From assembly GCF_036946495.1 (NCBI RefSeq), contig NZ_JAQIIX010000001.1, forward strand, positions 1,113,800 through 1,177,799: a DNA stretch of 64,000 nt, read 5' to 3'. The DNA comes from Mycolicibacterium neoaurum (GTDB taxonomy: Bacteria; Actinomycetota; Actinomycetes; Mycobacteriales; Mycobacteriaceae). The notes beneath the pieces were generated by a model. The model searched no databases and had not been told where the DNA came from. It saw only the letters and a list, made by a program, of their open reading frames with translations. Below, piece by piece: positions 16,088 through 25,541 of the stretch (position 1 is its first letter; each line of letters begins with the position of its first letter). The position numbers were made by a program, and so were the translations under genes.

Positions 16088-17353
16088 CTAATTGTCCTGC
16101 GCCGGAGGGGGTTCGAAGGGGGTGTACCACATCCATTGGGCCCGCTCCCCCGACGGGCCGCGGCACGGGGGCACATCCGGCGGCGGCCCGGTCGGTGGGC
16201 GGGCCAGCGACGCCCCGGTCAACCGGCGACCATCACAATCGGTGACCACCAGCCGATCCGCCGGACCGACAATCGTGATCTCCCCCTTGTGATGCAACCG
16301 ATGATGAAACGGACACAACAACACCAGATTGTCCAGTTCGGTGGCACCGCCATGCTCCCAATGCACCAAATGATGAGCATGCAAACCCCGCGTCGCCCCA
16401 CACCCAGGCACCGCACACATCCCATCGCGATGCTCCAACGCCCGCCGCAACCGACGACTGATCGTCCGCGTACTACGCCCCGCACCCATCGGCGTGCCAT
16501 GACGCTCCAACCACACCTCACAACTGGCATCACACAACAGGAACTGGCGCTCCCACTCCGCGAGTACCGGCCCCAGATGCAGCGCCGCCGACCCCTTCTC
16601 CACGTCGTAATGCACCACCACCGTGGTACTCGCCCCATGCGGACGCGCCGCCGCTTCGACATCCCAGCCGGACTCGACCACACTCATCAACGCATCCACC
16701 ATGTCCGGGAACGGCGGCACCTCCACACCATCCCGACTGTCAGGATCATCGTGGTCGCGTCGCCAGTCGGCGACCAACCCCTCCTTGTGCGCACCCAACG
16801 CCGCATCGAACCTCGCCGCCTCCAACTTCGGCAACCGAATCCGATACGTCGTACACCCATCGTGTTCATGCCTACTGAACGACCGCACCGCACCATCCCG
16901 CGGCTGCGGCTTCGGGCGCGGCTCCTGCTTGACCGCCGTGCGCAACTGCGTCACCGTCGCGGTCTCGGCCAACTCGGCGTAATGATCATCAGAACCATCC
17001 GCGGCATGCTCGGCGATCACCCCGAACTGATCCAGCGACATCTGCCCCTGGCGCAAAGTGGCCGCCAACCGCGGAAACACCTCCAGGCGTTGGGCAATCG
17101 CCACCATCACCTGAGCGTTGCGCGGTGACATCCCCAACCGCCACGCCACCAACTCCACCAGCGACCGACACCCCGTATGACCCCACAACGACGGCCCATC
17201 ACCACCATCGATCTCGGCGACAATCTCCACCAACCGACCATCAAGAGCATTACGCTGACCCACCAACTCAGCAGCCTCGTCATAGAGCGCCGACAACCGA
17301 TCAGACACCGAATTCACCACCTCAGCGGCGTAAGGCGTTGTCGGAGGAGGCAT
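16088..17353 (-). CDS. 13E12-repeat family protein: DUF222 plus HNH endonuclease domain
   Basis: A 421-residue protein of the mycobacterial 13E12 repeat family. The N-terminal 250 residues are the helical DUF222 domain (SLVELVAWRLGMSPRNAQ). The C-terminal HNH nuclease domain reads CAVPGCGATRGLHAHHLVHWEHGG...LVLLCPFHHRLHHKG, with two zinc-type Cys pairs and the histidines of the active site intact. The family occurs in many dispersed copies per genome and is suspected to be mobile or recombination-linked, but its role is unsettled. It is convergent with the small DUF6319-like gene (26 bp apart) and divergent from the SDR upstream of the P450. Confidence 0.9.
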   Translation of the reverse strand: MPPPTTPYAAEVVNSVSDRLSALYDEAAELVGQRNALDGRLVEIVAEIDGGDGPSLWGHTGCRSLVELVAWRLGMSPRNAQVMVAIAQRLEVFPRLAATLRQGQMSLDQFGVIAEHAADGSDDHYAELAETATVTQLRTAVKQEPRPKPQPRDGAVRSFSRHEHDGCTTYRIRLPKLEAARFDAALGAHKEGLVADWRRDHDDPDSRDGVEVPPFPDMVDALMSVVESGWDVEAAARPHGASTTVVVHYDVEKGSAALHLGPVLAEWERQFLLCDASCEVWLERHGTPMGAGRSTRTISRRLRRALEHRDGMCAVPGCGATRGLHAHHLVHWEHGGATELDNLVLLCPFHHRLHHKGEITIVGPADRLVVTDCDGRRLTGASLARPPTGPPPDVPPCRGPSGERAQWMWYTPFEPPPAQDN

Positions 17354-17466
17354 ACCACGATCCTAAAGACAGGGTCCGACAAGTAGCATCGGCGAAACCG
17401 CACCCCACGGCTCGCGTGTCACGGACACTGTGTCTTCGACGGCACAGGCCACCCGAGGAGAGTCAG

Positions 17467-18315
17467 ATGGTACGCGCACCGGCACACCGGAGACGTCTGA
17501 AACCGCTGCGCCGATCACGTATCAGCGCCTACCGCGGCGGCTGGGCGCTGGTGACCGGTGCGGCCCGCGATGTGGGCCTGGGATATGCCTTTTCGCGACA
17601 GTTGGCCGCCGAGGGTCTCAATCTGATCCTGGTGGACATCCTCGCCGATGAGCTGTCCGCACGCGCTGCCGAGTTACGCGGCGAGTTCGGCGTCGACGTT
17701 GTGGTGGTGGCGTGCGATATAGCCGACCCGGCTGCCATCTCCCGCATCGAGCGCGCGGCCGACGGCATCGATGTCGATGTGCTTGTGTGCAATCACATGT
17801 TCACCCCTCCGGAGACGCCAAGGATCCTGGACATGCCGTTGGACACCCACCGCCGGATGATCGATATCAACTCCCGGGGTTACACCGACCTGGTGCATGT
17901 GTTCGGCAACCAGATGCGCCGCCGCGGAGGCGGATCGATCATCCTGGTGGCCTCCGGGGTGGGCCTCACGTCAAGCCCGTTCACCGGCGCCTACGGCGCC
18001 AATAAGGCCTTCCAGATCGGCCTCGGTGAGGCATTGTGGTACGAGCTGCGCGGCACCGGTGTCGATGTCCTGGTGATGATCGGTGGGCTGATGAACACCC
18101 AGGGCGACATGTTCGACCGGTATCCGCAGTGGCTCATCTCCGAGCCGCGGGATGTGGTCCGTCGGGTGTTCGCTGCGGTCGGCCGCAAGCACATGATCGT
18201 GCCGAGCCTGCCGAACCGGTTGTTCCTGCTGGTCCAGACCCGGCTGATGTCGCGTCGGCGGGCGGTGCTCTCGATCGGGGACTTCATGGCGAAGGGTCTC
18301 GGCAAGCACGACTGA
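17467..18315 (+). CDS. Short-chain dehydrogenase/reductase near P450
   Basis: A 282-residue SDR. The cofactor loop is TGAARDVGLGYAFS, a variant of TGxxxGIG. The catalytic residues are Ser in ILVASGVG and Tyr/Lys in YGANK. A basic N-terminal extension (RAPAHRRRLKPLRRSR) precedes the fold. The shape of the C-terminus (membrane-like stretch LFLLVQTRLMSRR) recalls SDRs acting on lipids or sterols. ATG 17467 has GAGGAG 8 bp upstream. The P450-reductase fusion starts 53 bp after its stop on the same strand, so the two may act in sequence, hydroxylation followed by oxidation; this is inference. Confidence 0.86.
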   Translation: MVRAPAHRRRLKPLRRSRISAYRGGWALVTGAARDVGLGYAFSRQLAAEGLNLILVDILADELSARAAELRGEFGVDVVVVACDIADPAAISRIERAADGIDVDVLVCNHMFTPPETPRILDMPLDTHRRMIDINSRGYTDLVHVFGNQMRRRGGGSIILVASGVGLTSSPFTGAYGANKAFQIGLGEALWYELRGTGVDVLVMIGGLMNTQGDMFDRYPQWLISEPRDVVRRVFAAVGRKHMIVPSLPNRLFLLVQTRLMSRRRAVLSIGDFMAKGLGKHD

Positions 18316-18368
18316 GCTGATTGCCGATTATTGACGGCAAGGTCAGGATGAGGATTTACGCTGCGTGA

Positions 18369-21300
18369 ATGACCGAATTCGTGCCGTCGCTGCCGCCGAC
18401 TTTGGCCGGCATCGCCTCCGCCGAGGGACACCCGTTGCCCGCCGGGGCCGAGCTGGCCGGGCGGCCGTACGCGCTGCCGATCGACCTGCTGGGCGAGCGC
18501 TACGGGCCCATCTTCTATGCCGACTTCAACGGTTTCCGCAAGCTCTATGTCTGCTCGATGGATCTCGTCGACGAGGTCTGCGACGAGGCGAGATTCGCCA
18601 AGAACATCACCCAGACCCTGGACCGCGTGCGCCCCTTGGCCGGCGACGGACTGTTCACCGCGTATCACGGGGAACCGAACTGGCAGAAGGCGCACGATGT
18701 CCTCCTTCCGGGGTTCAGCTACGCCGGATTGCGTAACTACCACGAGGCGATGCTGGACATCAACGCCGAGCTGATCAGCCGGTGGGACGCCCGAGTGGGT
18801 CAGAGCCGGGTGAACGTCTCCGACGACTTGCAGAAGCTGGCGATGGATACCGTGGCACTGGCCGGTTTCGGCGCCCGGTTCGACTCATTCGACCACGACG
18901 GGCTGGCGCCGATCCCCCAGTGCTTCATGTCTTCGCTGACCGAGGCGGTAAACCACGGTGAGACAGCAGAATTCATCACCGGCCGAACACGGTTGCACAA
19001 CTACTTCGACGAGCTGATCGCCGGGCACCGCGCCACCGGAACCGGTGCGGACCTGCTCTACGTCATGCTGGAACACGATGGCGGACCGACGCTCGACACC
19101 GCGAACATTCGCAATCAGATCATGACGTTCCTGATCGCTGGGCAACTCACCACGTCCGAGCTCATGCCCAACACCGTCTACAACCTGATCCACCACCCGG
19201 CGGTGCTGGACCGCGTGCGCCGCGAAGTCGACGCGGTGTTCGGAGCCGCTGATGACCATCTACCCAGTTACGACGATATCGGCAAGCTCGGCTACCTGCG
19301 GCAGGCCATCAGCGAGACGTTGCGGTTGTCTCCACCGGTTCTGACCTTCGACCGGATGGCTCTGGCGGACACCGTCATCGGCGGAAAGTACCCGATCAAG
19401 GCCGGCGAAGCCGCCACCGTACTGGTCGGCGCACTGCACCGCCAGCCGCAGTGGGGAGACAACGTCGAGCTGTTCGATCCCGACCGGTTCGATCCGGATC
19501 GGGCAGCCGGCCGGTCGGCGGCGTTGTTCAAACCATTCGGCACCGGAGCACGCTCCTGTATCGGGCGGCAGTTCGCCCTCCACGAGGCGACCATGCTGAT
19601 CGCGCGGTTGGTGCACCGGTATCGCCTGGTGGACTCGCAACACTATGTCCTGCAATGGGAAAGCTCGCTGAGTCGACGACCGGTCGGCTTCGAGGTCGAT
19701 CTGGTCCGGCGGACCGCCGCCGAGCGCACCCCGAGTGTGGCTGCGGTGACGATACCGACGCCATCCGACGGCGCGTCCTCGCCGGTTCGGGCCGGCACGA
19801 CACTGGCCGTGCTGCACGGGTCCAACCTCGGCACGTGTCGGGCCCTGGCCGCCCAGCTCGCCGAGGAAGCGGCCGATATCGGTTGCACCACAACGGTGGG
19901 ACCGCTGGACGATGCGGCACACGGACTGCCCGACGCCGATGTCATCCTCATCGTCGCGTCGTCATACAACGGGCAACCCACCGACGATGCCAAGGAATTC
20001 ACCACCTGGCTGTTCGGTGACCAGGCGACCGTGTCTGACAGCACCCGCTTCGCCGTCCTCGGCGTCGGAGACCACAACTGGACCGAGACCTACCAGGCGG
20101 TGCCGATCGCCATCGACGAAAGGCTGACCGAGCTCGGCGGCCAGGCGTTGGTTCCCCGCGGCGCGGCAGACACCTCGGGTGACCTGACCGGTGTGCTGGA
20201 GGAGTTCACGTCGTCACTGTGGTCGGCAATGTCCGAACTATTCGGTGATCCGGATGCCGCACCGCTGACCGACGGCAACGAACCGCTGTACGACCTGACC
20301 CTCATCACCGGACCGATCACCTCCGCGATCGACGCCCGCTTTGCGGTGACCCCGATGACCGTCGTACTCAACGACGAACTTGTCAGCGATGACAACTCGC
20401 TGGGCCAGGGCAAACGATATGTCCGTGTGACACTTCCCGACGACATCGACTACTCCACCGGCGATCATCTGACCGTACTGGCCGATAATCCCCCCGAGGC
20501 GGTAGAAGCGGCGATCAACCTGCTCGGCATCGACCCGCAGCTCCGGCTGTCGATCAACCCGCGTCGCACGTCGCGGCGATTGATCGCACTCGACCGTGAA
20601 GTCAGCGTCCGTGAACTGCTCACCCACTTCGTCGAGTTACGTAAGCCGGCCACTCGCAGCCAGTTGCGAAAACTCGCTGCCGCCAACCCATGTCGCCCCG
20701 AGCAGGAACGCCTCCAGGAACTGGCCGAGTCCGACGAGCCCTGCCCGCTCAGCCCGATCGAGTGTCTGCAGGAGTTCCCCGCGTGCGCGCTGACCGGAGC
20801 CGAGCTGCTCGAGATGCTGGAACCCATGACCCCGCGCCATTACTCCATCGCGTCATCGTCACGGCTGTCTCCGAAGGAGGTGGCGCTGATCGTCAGCGTG
20901 CTGGATGCCCCGGCACGATCCGGTCGCGGACTCTTCAAGGGGGTTGCGTCCAACCATCTGGCTGATATCCCCCCTGGCTCGTGCATCCGTGCCCGTGTCG
21001 ACCCTGCCCGACAGGCGTTTCGCGCCGGGGCGGACCCGCAGAAGAACGTGATTCTGGTGAGTGCGGGCACCGGGGTGGCACCGTTCTGCGGTTTTCTCGG
21101 GGATCGGCTGGCGGCCAAGCAGAGTGGCGCCCCCTTCTCGCCGGCGCTGTGCTTCTTCGGCGTCCGCGATCCCGACGTCGACTACATCTTCCGCGATTTG
21201 TTCGAGGATGCCGAACGGCAGGGCATCGTCGCGATGCGGCCGGCGTTCTCACGGGCTCCCCAGGCCGGTGTGCGTTATGTGCAGGATCGGATTGCCGCCG

Positions 21301-21512
21301 ATGCCGACGATGTCTGGGACCTCATCGGTGATCCCGCCAAAGACACCCACGTCTTCGTGTGTGGTGACGGCGCGAAGATGGCTCCGGCTGTGCGCGAGGC
21401 GTTTCGGGGTATCTACCGGGCCCGCACCGGTGCCGATGACGACGGGGCACGCGACTGGCTGGAGGCGATGGTGGCCTCCGACCATTACGTCGAGGACGTA
21501 TGGGCTGGGTGA
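18369..21512 (+). CDS. CYP102-like self-sufficient cytochrome P450-reductase fusion
   Basis: A 1047-residue single-chain monooxygenase. Residues 1-455 are the P450 domain: ExxR is ETLR (316-319) and the heme loop FGTGARSCIG places the ligand at Cys397. An FMN flavodoxin domain follows (about 475-630, LAVLHGSNLGTCRALA). The last part is a FAD/NADPH reductase domain (about 665-1047) with RHYSIASS, GRGLFKGVASNHL, VSAGTGVAPFCGFLGDR and VFVCGDGAKMAP. Such fusions, like P450 BM3, hydroxylate fatty acids or similar chains using NADPH alone. The I-helix reads AGQLTTS, not AGHETTS, so the usual acidic residue before the Thr pair is Leu260. Substrate is inferred, not shown. Confidence 0.95.
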   Translation: MTEFVPSLPPTLAGIASAEGHPLPAGAELAGRPYALPIDLLGERYGPIFYADFNGFRKLYVCSMDLVDEVCDEARFAKNITQTLDRVRPLAGDGLFTAYHGEPNWQKAHDVLLPGFSYAGLRNYHEAMLDINAELISRWDARVGQSRVNVSDDLQKLAMDTVALAGFGARFDSFDHDGLAPIPQCFMSSLTEAVNHGETAEFITGRTRLHNYFDELIAGHRATGTGADLLYVMLEHDGGPTLDTANIRNQIMTFLIAGQLTTSELMPNTVYNLIHHPAVLDRVRREVDAVFGAADDHLPSYDDIGKLGYLRQAISETLRLSPPVLTFDRMALADTVIGGKYPIKAGEAATVLVGALHRQPQWGDNVELFDPDRFDPDRAAGRSAALFKPFGTGARSCIGRQFALHEATMLIARLVHRYRLVDSQHYVLQWESSLSRRPVGFEVDLVRRTAAERTPSVAAVTIPTPSDGASSPVRAGTTLAVLHGSNLGTCRALAAQLAEEAADIGCTTTVGPLDDAAHGLPDADVILIVASSYNGQPTDDAKEFTTWLFGDQATVSDSTRFAVLGVGDHNWTETYQAVPIAIDERLTELGGQALVPRGAADTSGDLTGVLEEFTSSLWSAMSELFGDPDAAPLTDGNEPLYDLTLITGPITSAIDARFAVTPMTVVLNDELVSDDNSLGQGKRYVRVTLPDDIDYSTGDHLTVLADNPPEAVEAAINLLGIDPQLRLSINPRRTSRRLIALDREVSVRELLTHFVELRKPATRSQLRKLAAANPCRPEQERLQELAESDEPCPLSPIECLQEFPACALTGAELLEMLEPMTPRHYSIASSSRLSPKEVALIVSVLDAPARSGRGLFKGVASNHLADIPPGSCIRARVDPARQAFRAGADPQKNVILVSAGTGVAPFCGFLGDRLAAKQSGAPFSPALCFFGVRDPDVDYIFRDLFEDAERQGIVAMRPAFSRAPQAGVRYVQDRIAADADDVWDLIGDPAKDTHVFVCGDGAKMAPAVREAFRGIYRARTGADDDGARDWLEAMVASDHYVEDVWAG

Positions 21513-21535
21513 TCGCACTCGCAGGGATTACACAG

Positions 21536-21552
21536 TTAGCTAAGGTAACCTT
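21536..21552. promoter_or_regulatory. Palindromic site, weakly iron-box-like
   Basis: TTAGCTAAGGTAACCTT contains the perfect palindrome AAGGTAACCTT and its left part resembles half of an IdeR/DtxR iron box (TTAGGTTAGG...). The full 19-bp box does not align without a gap, so metal regulation is only a weak suggestion. It lies about 30 bp before the small membrane protein gene. Confidence 0.25.
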
Positions 21553-21582
21553 CTACATCTCGGACTGTAGGAGGGGCTACCG

Positions 21583-22014
21583 ATGATCTGGGGCGAGCTG
21601 ACAATCCTCGACGGCATCATGGCGGCGGTGTTCGCCGCCTGCGTCTTCGTCTACATCACCCGCCTGGAGAACCGGACACCGCACCCGATGGGTGAACAGG
21701 TCGGTGCCCATAAGGCGGTCCTGGCCAAGGTGCGCAAGCGCGAGCCGATCACCCGGGACGAATACGACTACGCGCGCGAATTGGTCGCCGACGCACGCTC
21801 TCCCCTGGCGCTGGCGATCCCCGCGACGCTGTTCTGCATGGGCTTCTTCTATGTGGTCGGCTGCCTGTATGAGCTTCACGTGCATGGCGGCAATCCGTCG
21901 TTCCGTACCTTCATCGGCGGTATCCCCATGCTCACATCGATGAACATGGCGGCTCAGTTGCGCCGCGTCGCGCGGTTGAAGCGCACGCTCGACGGCATCA
22001 CCGTCACGTCCTAG
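21583..22014 (+). CDS. Small two-helix membrane protein, function unknown
   Basis: A 143-residue protein. An N-terminal membrane segment (IMAAVFAACVFVYITRL) is followed by a charged cytosolic loop (KVRKREPITRDEYDYARELV), a second hydrophobic segment (LALAIPATLFCMGFFYVVGCLY) and a basic tail with LRRVARLKR. I do not recognise a family. GTAGGAGG lies just upstream of the ATG. The gene is convergent with mmpL and overlaps its 3' end by 11 bp. Confidence 0.65.
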   Translation: MIWGELTILDGIMAAVFAACVFVYITRLENRTPHPMGEQVGAHKAVLAKVRKREPITRDEYDYARELVADARSPLALAIPATLFCMGFFYVVGCLYELHVHGGNPSFRTFIGGIPMLTSMNMAAQLRRVARLKRTLDGITVTS

Positions 22015-24871
22015 ACACCACCGGATCGCCGTCCTCCCAGAGCGGCAGCTGCTGCACCGATGAACGCGGCCGGACCGTCGCGCTGGCCGGGCGCTGCCGC
22101 ACCCGCAGCGGCCACCAGAACCACCGGCCCAGCAGCGCGGCGATGGCCGGCGTCATGAACGACCGCACGATCAGCGTGTCGAACAACAATCCCAGCGCGA
22201 TCGTCGTACCGATCTGTCCCAGGATTTTCAGATCGGCGAACACGAAGGACGCCATGGTGGCCGCGAACACCAGACCGGCGGCCGTCACCACCGCTCCCGA
22301 TCCGCCCATCGCGCGGATGATGCCGGTGTTCAAGCCGGCGTCGATCTCCTCCTTGAACCGCGATATCAGCAGCAGGTTGTAGTCCGAGCCGACCGCGAGC
22401 AACAGAATGATGGCCAGCGCCAACACGATCCAGAACAATTCGGTGCCCAGGATGTCCTGCCAGATCAACACCGACAGACCGAACGATGCGCCCAGTGACA
22501 GCGCCACCGTGCCGACGATGACCAGTGCGGCGACGATGCTCCTGGTGATGAACACCATCACCAGCAGAATCAACGACAGTGCCGCGATTGCCGCGATCAT
22601 CAGGTCGTACTTGGCGCCGTCCTGAATATCCTTGTAGGTGGCGGCGGTACCGGCCAGATAGATCTTCGAACCGGCCAGCGGGGTGCCCTTCACGGCCTCT
22701 TGCGCAGCGTGCCGGATCGCGTCGATATGCGAAATGCCTTCGGGCGTGGCGGGATCGCCATCGTGGGTGATGATCATGCGGGCCGCTTTGCCGTCCGGTG
22801 ACATGAACAGCTTCATGCCGCGGACGAATTCGGGATTGGTGAAGGCTTCTGGCGGCAGGTAGAACGAGTCGTCGGTCTTGGATGCGTCATACGCCTTGCC
22901 CAGTGCCGTGGCGTTCTCGAGTGCGGCCGCGGCCTGATCGTTGAGCCCCGAGGTGGTGGCGTAATTGGTCATCGTCAGATCGCGGTTGGTTTCCTGACTC
23001 TGAATCTGCGGCGGGATGAGGGCCAACAGCTTGGGTTGGAGCGCGTCGAGCTGGGCGATACTGCCCGAGACGTTGTTCAGCTGGTCGGTGAGGGCGTCGA
23101 CACCGTCCAGGGCGTCGAACAGTGAGCGGATCGCCGCGCACATCGGGATGTCGAAACAGTGCGGTTCCCAATAGAAGTAGTTGCGCAGCGGCCGGAACTG
23201 GTCGTCGAAGTTGGCGATCTTGTCACGCAGATCCTCGGCGGTCTGGACGGTCTGCTCGAAGGCCTTGGACTGGGCGTCGGTGACGGCGCTGGACTGTTGT
23301 TGCAGCGCGTACTGCTGGCGCAGGATGTCGATCGAATTATTGATCACATCGACTTGTTTGAGCAGATCTTGGCCACGGGCCTGTTGGAACGGCAGATTGT
23401 TGATCTGTGATGCGCTGCTCGCGCTGATCTGGAACGGGATCGAGGTGTGATCCAGCGGCGTGCCCAGCGGTCGGGTGATCGACTGGACCTGGGCGATGCC
23501 GTCGGTGTGGAAGACCGCCTTGGCCACCCGTTCCAGCAGGATCATGTCGGTGGAATTGCGCAGATCGTGGTCGGTGTCGATCATCAGCAGTTCGGGATTG
23601 AGTCTGGCTTGCGAAAAGTGTTGCGCCGCGGCCGTGTAGCCGACATTGGCGGGAGCGCTCGCCGGCAGGTAAGGCTTGGCGTCGTAGCTTGTCTTGTACT
23701 GCGGGAGTGCAAGCAGACCGATGAGCGCGATGGCGACGGTGGCGGCCAGGATCGGCCCGGGCCACCGGACGATCGCCGTGCCGATCCGCCGCCACCCGCG
23801 GGTCTGCATCGGGCGGGCCGGTTCGAAAAGCCCGAAATGCCTGCCGATGGACAGCAGTGCGGGCGCCAGGGTCAATGCGGCCACGACGGCGACCAGCACA
23901 CCGGTTCCGGCCGGGACACCCAGGCTTTGGAAGTACGGCAGCCGGGTGAAGGTCAGACACAGCACGGCCCCGGCGATCGTCAGGCCCGAGCCCAAGATGA
24001 TGTGTGCGGTGCCGTGGTACATGGTGTTGAACGCCTGTACACGATCCTGACCGGCGTAGCGCGCCTCGTGGAATCGGCCGAGCAGAAAGATCGCGTAGTC
24101 GGTGCCCGCGGCGATGACCAGCAGGGTGAGCAGGTTGGTGGAGTACGTCGACAACTCGATGATCCCGGCGTTGGCGAGCACCGCGACCACGCCGCGTGAG
24201 GCAGTGAGCTCGATCATCACCGTGAAGATCACCAGGAACACCGTCGTGAGGCGGCGGTAGAGCCAGAACAGCATGACCGCGATGACCAAGAGCGTGATGA
24301 TGGTGGTCTTCAGCGTGCCATGCCGGCCGACCTCGAATTGATCGGTGACCAGTGGTGCCGCGCCGGTGACGTACACCCGCAGGCCCTCCGGCGGCGGGCT
24401 GTCGGCGACGATATCGCGCACCGCGTCGACGGATTCGTTGGCCAGCGACTCCCCCTGGTTGCCGGCCAGGTAGAGCTGGACCAGCGCGGCCTTACCGTCG
24501 GAGCTCTGGGAGCCGGCCGCGGTCAGCGGGTCACCCCAGAAGTTGTCGATGTGCTGGACGTGTGTGGTGTCGGCCGAGAGCTTGGCGACCAGGTCGTCGT
24601 AGTAGTGGTGCGCCTCGGCGCCCAGCGGTTGGTCGCCCTCCAGGACGATCATCGCCGAACTGTCGGAGTCGAACTCCTGGAAGACCTTGCCGATCTGCTT
24701 GCTGGCTTGCAGCGAGGGTGCGTCCTTGGGGCTCAGCGAGACGTTGTGTTGTTCGGCGACGGTCTCCAGCTGTGGGACGAAAACGTTGGTGACGACGGCC
24801 AGGGCGAGCCAGAACAGCGCGATGAGCACGGAGTACCGGCGGAGGAAATCGGGAATGCGATTGCTGCTCAT
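22004..24871 (-). CDS. MmpL-family RND transporter (MmpL4/5-like)
   Basis: A 955-residue MmpL transporter with the same two-block membrane layout as the orphan MmpL at 11418, including AGTDYAIFLLGRFHEAR in the first block and GSDYNLLLISRFKEE in the second. The paired Cys segment EPHCFDIPMC is kept. The C-terminal tail (RPASATVRPRSSVQQL) is basic. ATG 24871 overlaps the mmpS stop (ATGA), so partner and transporter are coupled. A longer open frame continues upstream to 25357 but lies inside mmpS in another frame and is not used. MmpS-MmpL4/5 pairs export siderophores or glycopeptidolipids and drugs; the cargo here cannot be read. Confidence 0.93.
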   Translation of the reverse strand: MSSNRIPDFLRRYSVLIALFWLALAVVTNVFVPQLETVAEQHNVSLSPKDAPSLQASKQIGKVFQEFDSDSSAMIVLEGDQPLGAEAHHYYDDLVAKLSADTTHVQHIDNFWGDPLTAAGSQSSDGKAALVQLYLAGNQGESLANESVDAVRDIVADSPPPEGLRVYVTGAAPLVTDQFEVGRHGTLKTTIITLLVIAVMLFWLYRRLTTVFLVIFTVMIELTASRGVVAVLANAGIIELSTYSTNLLTLLVIAAGTDYAIFLLGRFHEARYAGQDRVQAFNTMYHGTAHIILGSGLTIAGAVLCLTFTRLPYFQSLGVPAGTGVLVAVVAALTLAPALLSIGRHFGLFEPARPMQTRGWRRIGTAIVRWPGPILAATVAIALIGLLALPQYKTSYDAKPYLPASAPANVGYTAAAQHFSQARLNPELLMIDTDHDLRNSTDMILLERVAKAVFHTDGIAQVQSITRPLGTPLDHTSIPFQISASSASQINNLPFQQARGQDLLKQVDVINNSIDILRQQYALQQQSSAVTDAQSKAFEQTVQTAEDLRDKIANFDDQFRPLRNYFYWEPHCFDIPMCAAIRSLFDALDGVDALTDQLNNVSGSIAQLDALQPKLLALIPPQIQSQETNRDLTMTNYATTSGLNDQAAAALENATALGKAYDASKTDDSFYLPPEAFTNPEFVRGMKLFMSPDGKAARMIITHDGDPATPEGISHIDAIRHAAQEAVKGTPLAGSKIYLAGTAATYKDIQDGAKYDLMIAAIAALSLILLVMVFITRSIVAALVIVGTVALSLGASFGLSVLIWQDILGTELFWIVLALAIILLLAVGSDYNLLLISRFKEEIDAGLNTGIIRAMGGSGAVVTAAGLVFAATMASFVFADLKILGQIGTTIALGLLFDTLIVRSFMTPAIAALLGRWFWWPLRVRQRPASATVRPRSSVQQLPLWEDGDPVVSRT

Positions 24872-25314
24872 CCGGACTTGTCCAAGCAATAGGTGAAGGC
24901 GTTGACGTTGTCGGCGGTTCGCTGGTCTTTGACTTCGTCGTCGATGGTGATGCGGCAGCCGATCCAGTCGCCGGTGCCCTGGGCAGTGATGTTGACGAAG
25001 ACGGCGGGTTGGGTTGTCGTCGCGTCGTAGGCCCACGGCAGGCCGACGTCGTCGGCGCGCTGCGGCTGGGCGTCGACATCGAGATAGGTGATGGTGGCCG
25101 CGGCTCCGGGCGGGCCGTATACCTCCAACACCACGTGCTTGGGGTTGAACGGGACGATCTGGTCCGCAGCACCGTTGGGTGTGGAGACGACATCCTGCGA
25201 TGCGAAGACGCCATGTAGGCGGTAGACGGCGAATCCTGCGATCGCGATGACGACGACCGCCGTGACGTACGGCCATCGCCGCATCAAGTGGCTTCCGAGG
25301 GAAACCCTTTGCAT
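24868..25314 (-). CDS. MmpS-family membrane accessory protein
   Basis: A 148-residue protein with one N-terminal membrane segment (YVTAVVVIAIAGFAVYRLHGVF) and an exported beta-rich domain. Family hallmarks are NPKHVVLEVYGPPGAAATITYLD, the PAVFVNITAQGTGDWIGCRI segment and the paired cysteines in GCRI and TYCLD. MmpS proteins assemble with their cognate MmpL. It overlaps the downstream mmpL start by four bases. Upstream (25371-25385) is an AT-rich dyad CTAATAAACTTAG that could hold its promoter or an operator. Confidence 0.93.
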   Translation of the reverse strand: MQRVSLGSHLMRRWPYVTAVVVIAIAGFAVYRLHGVFASQDVVSTPNGAADQIVPFNPKHVVLEVYGPPGAAATITYLDVDAQPQRADDVGLPWAYDATTTQPAVFVNITAQGTGDWIGCRITIDDEVKDQRTADNVNAFTYCLDKSG

Positions 25315-25371
25315 CCGTTACCCTTTCATCAGCGTCGACCGATGCCGGCAGCGGCAATCCCGTTAGGAACG

Positions 25372-25384
25372 CTAATAAACTTAG
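25372..25384. promoter_or_regulatory. AT-rich dyad upstream of mmpS
   Basis: CTAATAAACTTAG has 4-bp inverted arms around 5 bp in an otherwise G+C-rich background, about 58 bp before the mmpS start. It could be a regulator site or a -10 region; the support is only position and base composition. Confidence 0.3.
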
Positions 25385-25541
25385 TTGACACTACGGTATG
25401 GGGTCGGAGTCCACAACAGATATCGCCGCGCCCGAAAGAGCCTCGCTCACAGGGATTTAGCAGCTGATCCACAGGATTGGTGCGGGGCGGGAAGAGCGCG
25501 GGTCCGGCCGTAGGCGGCTCGGACCCGCGCCTGTGGCGGCG

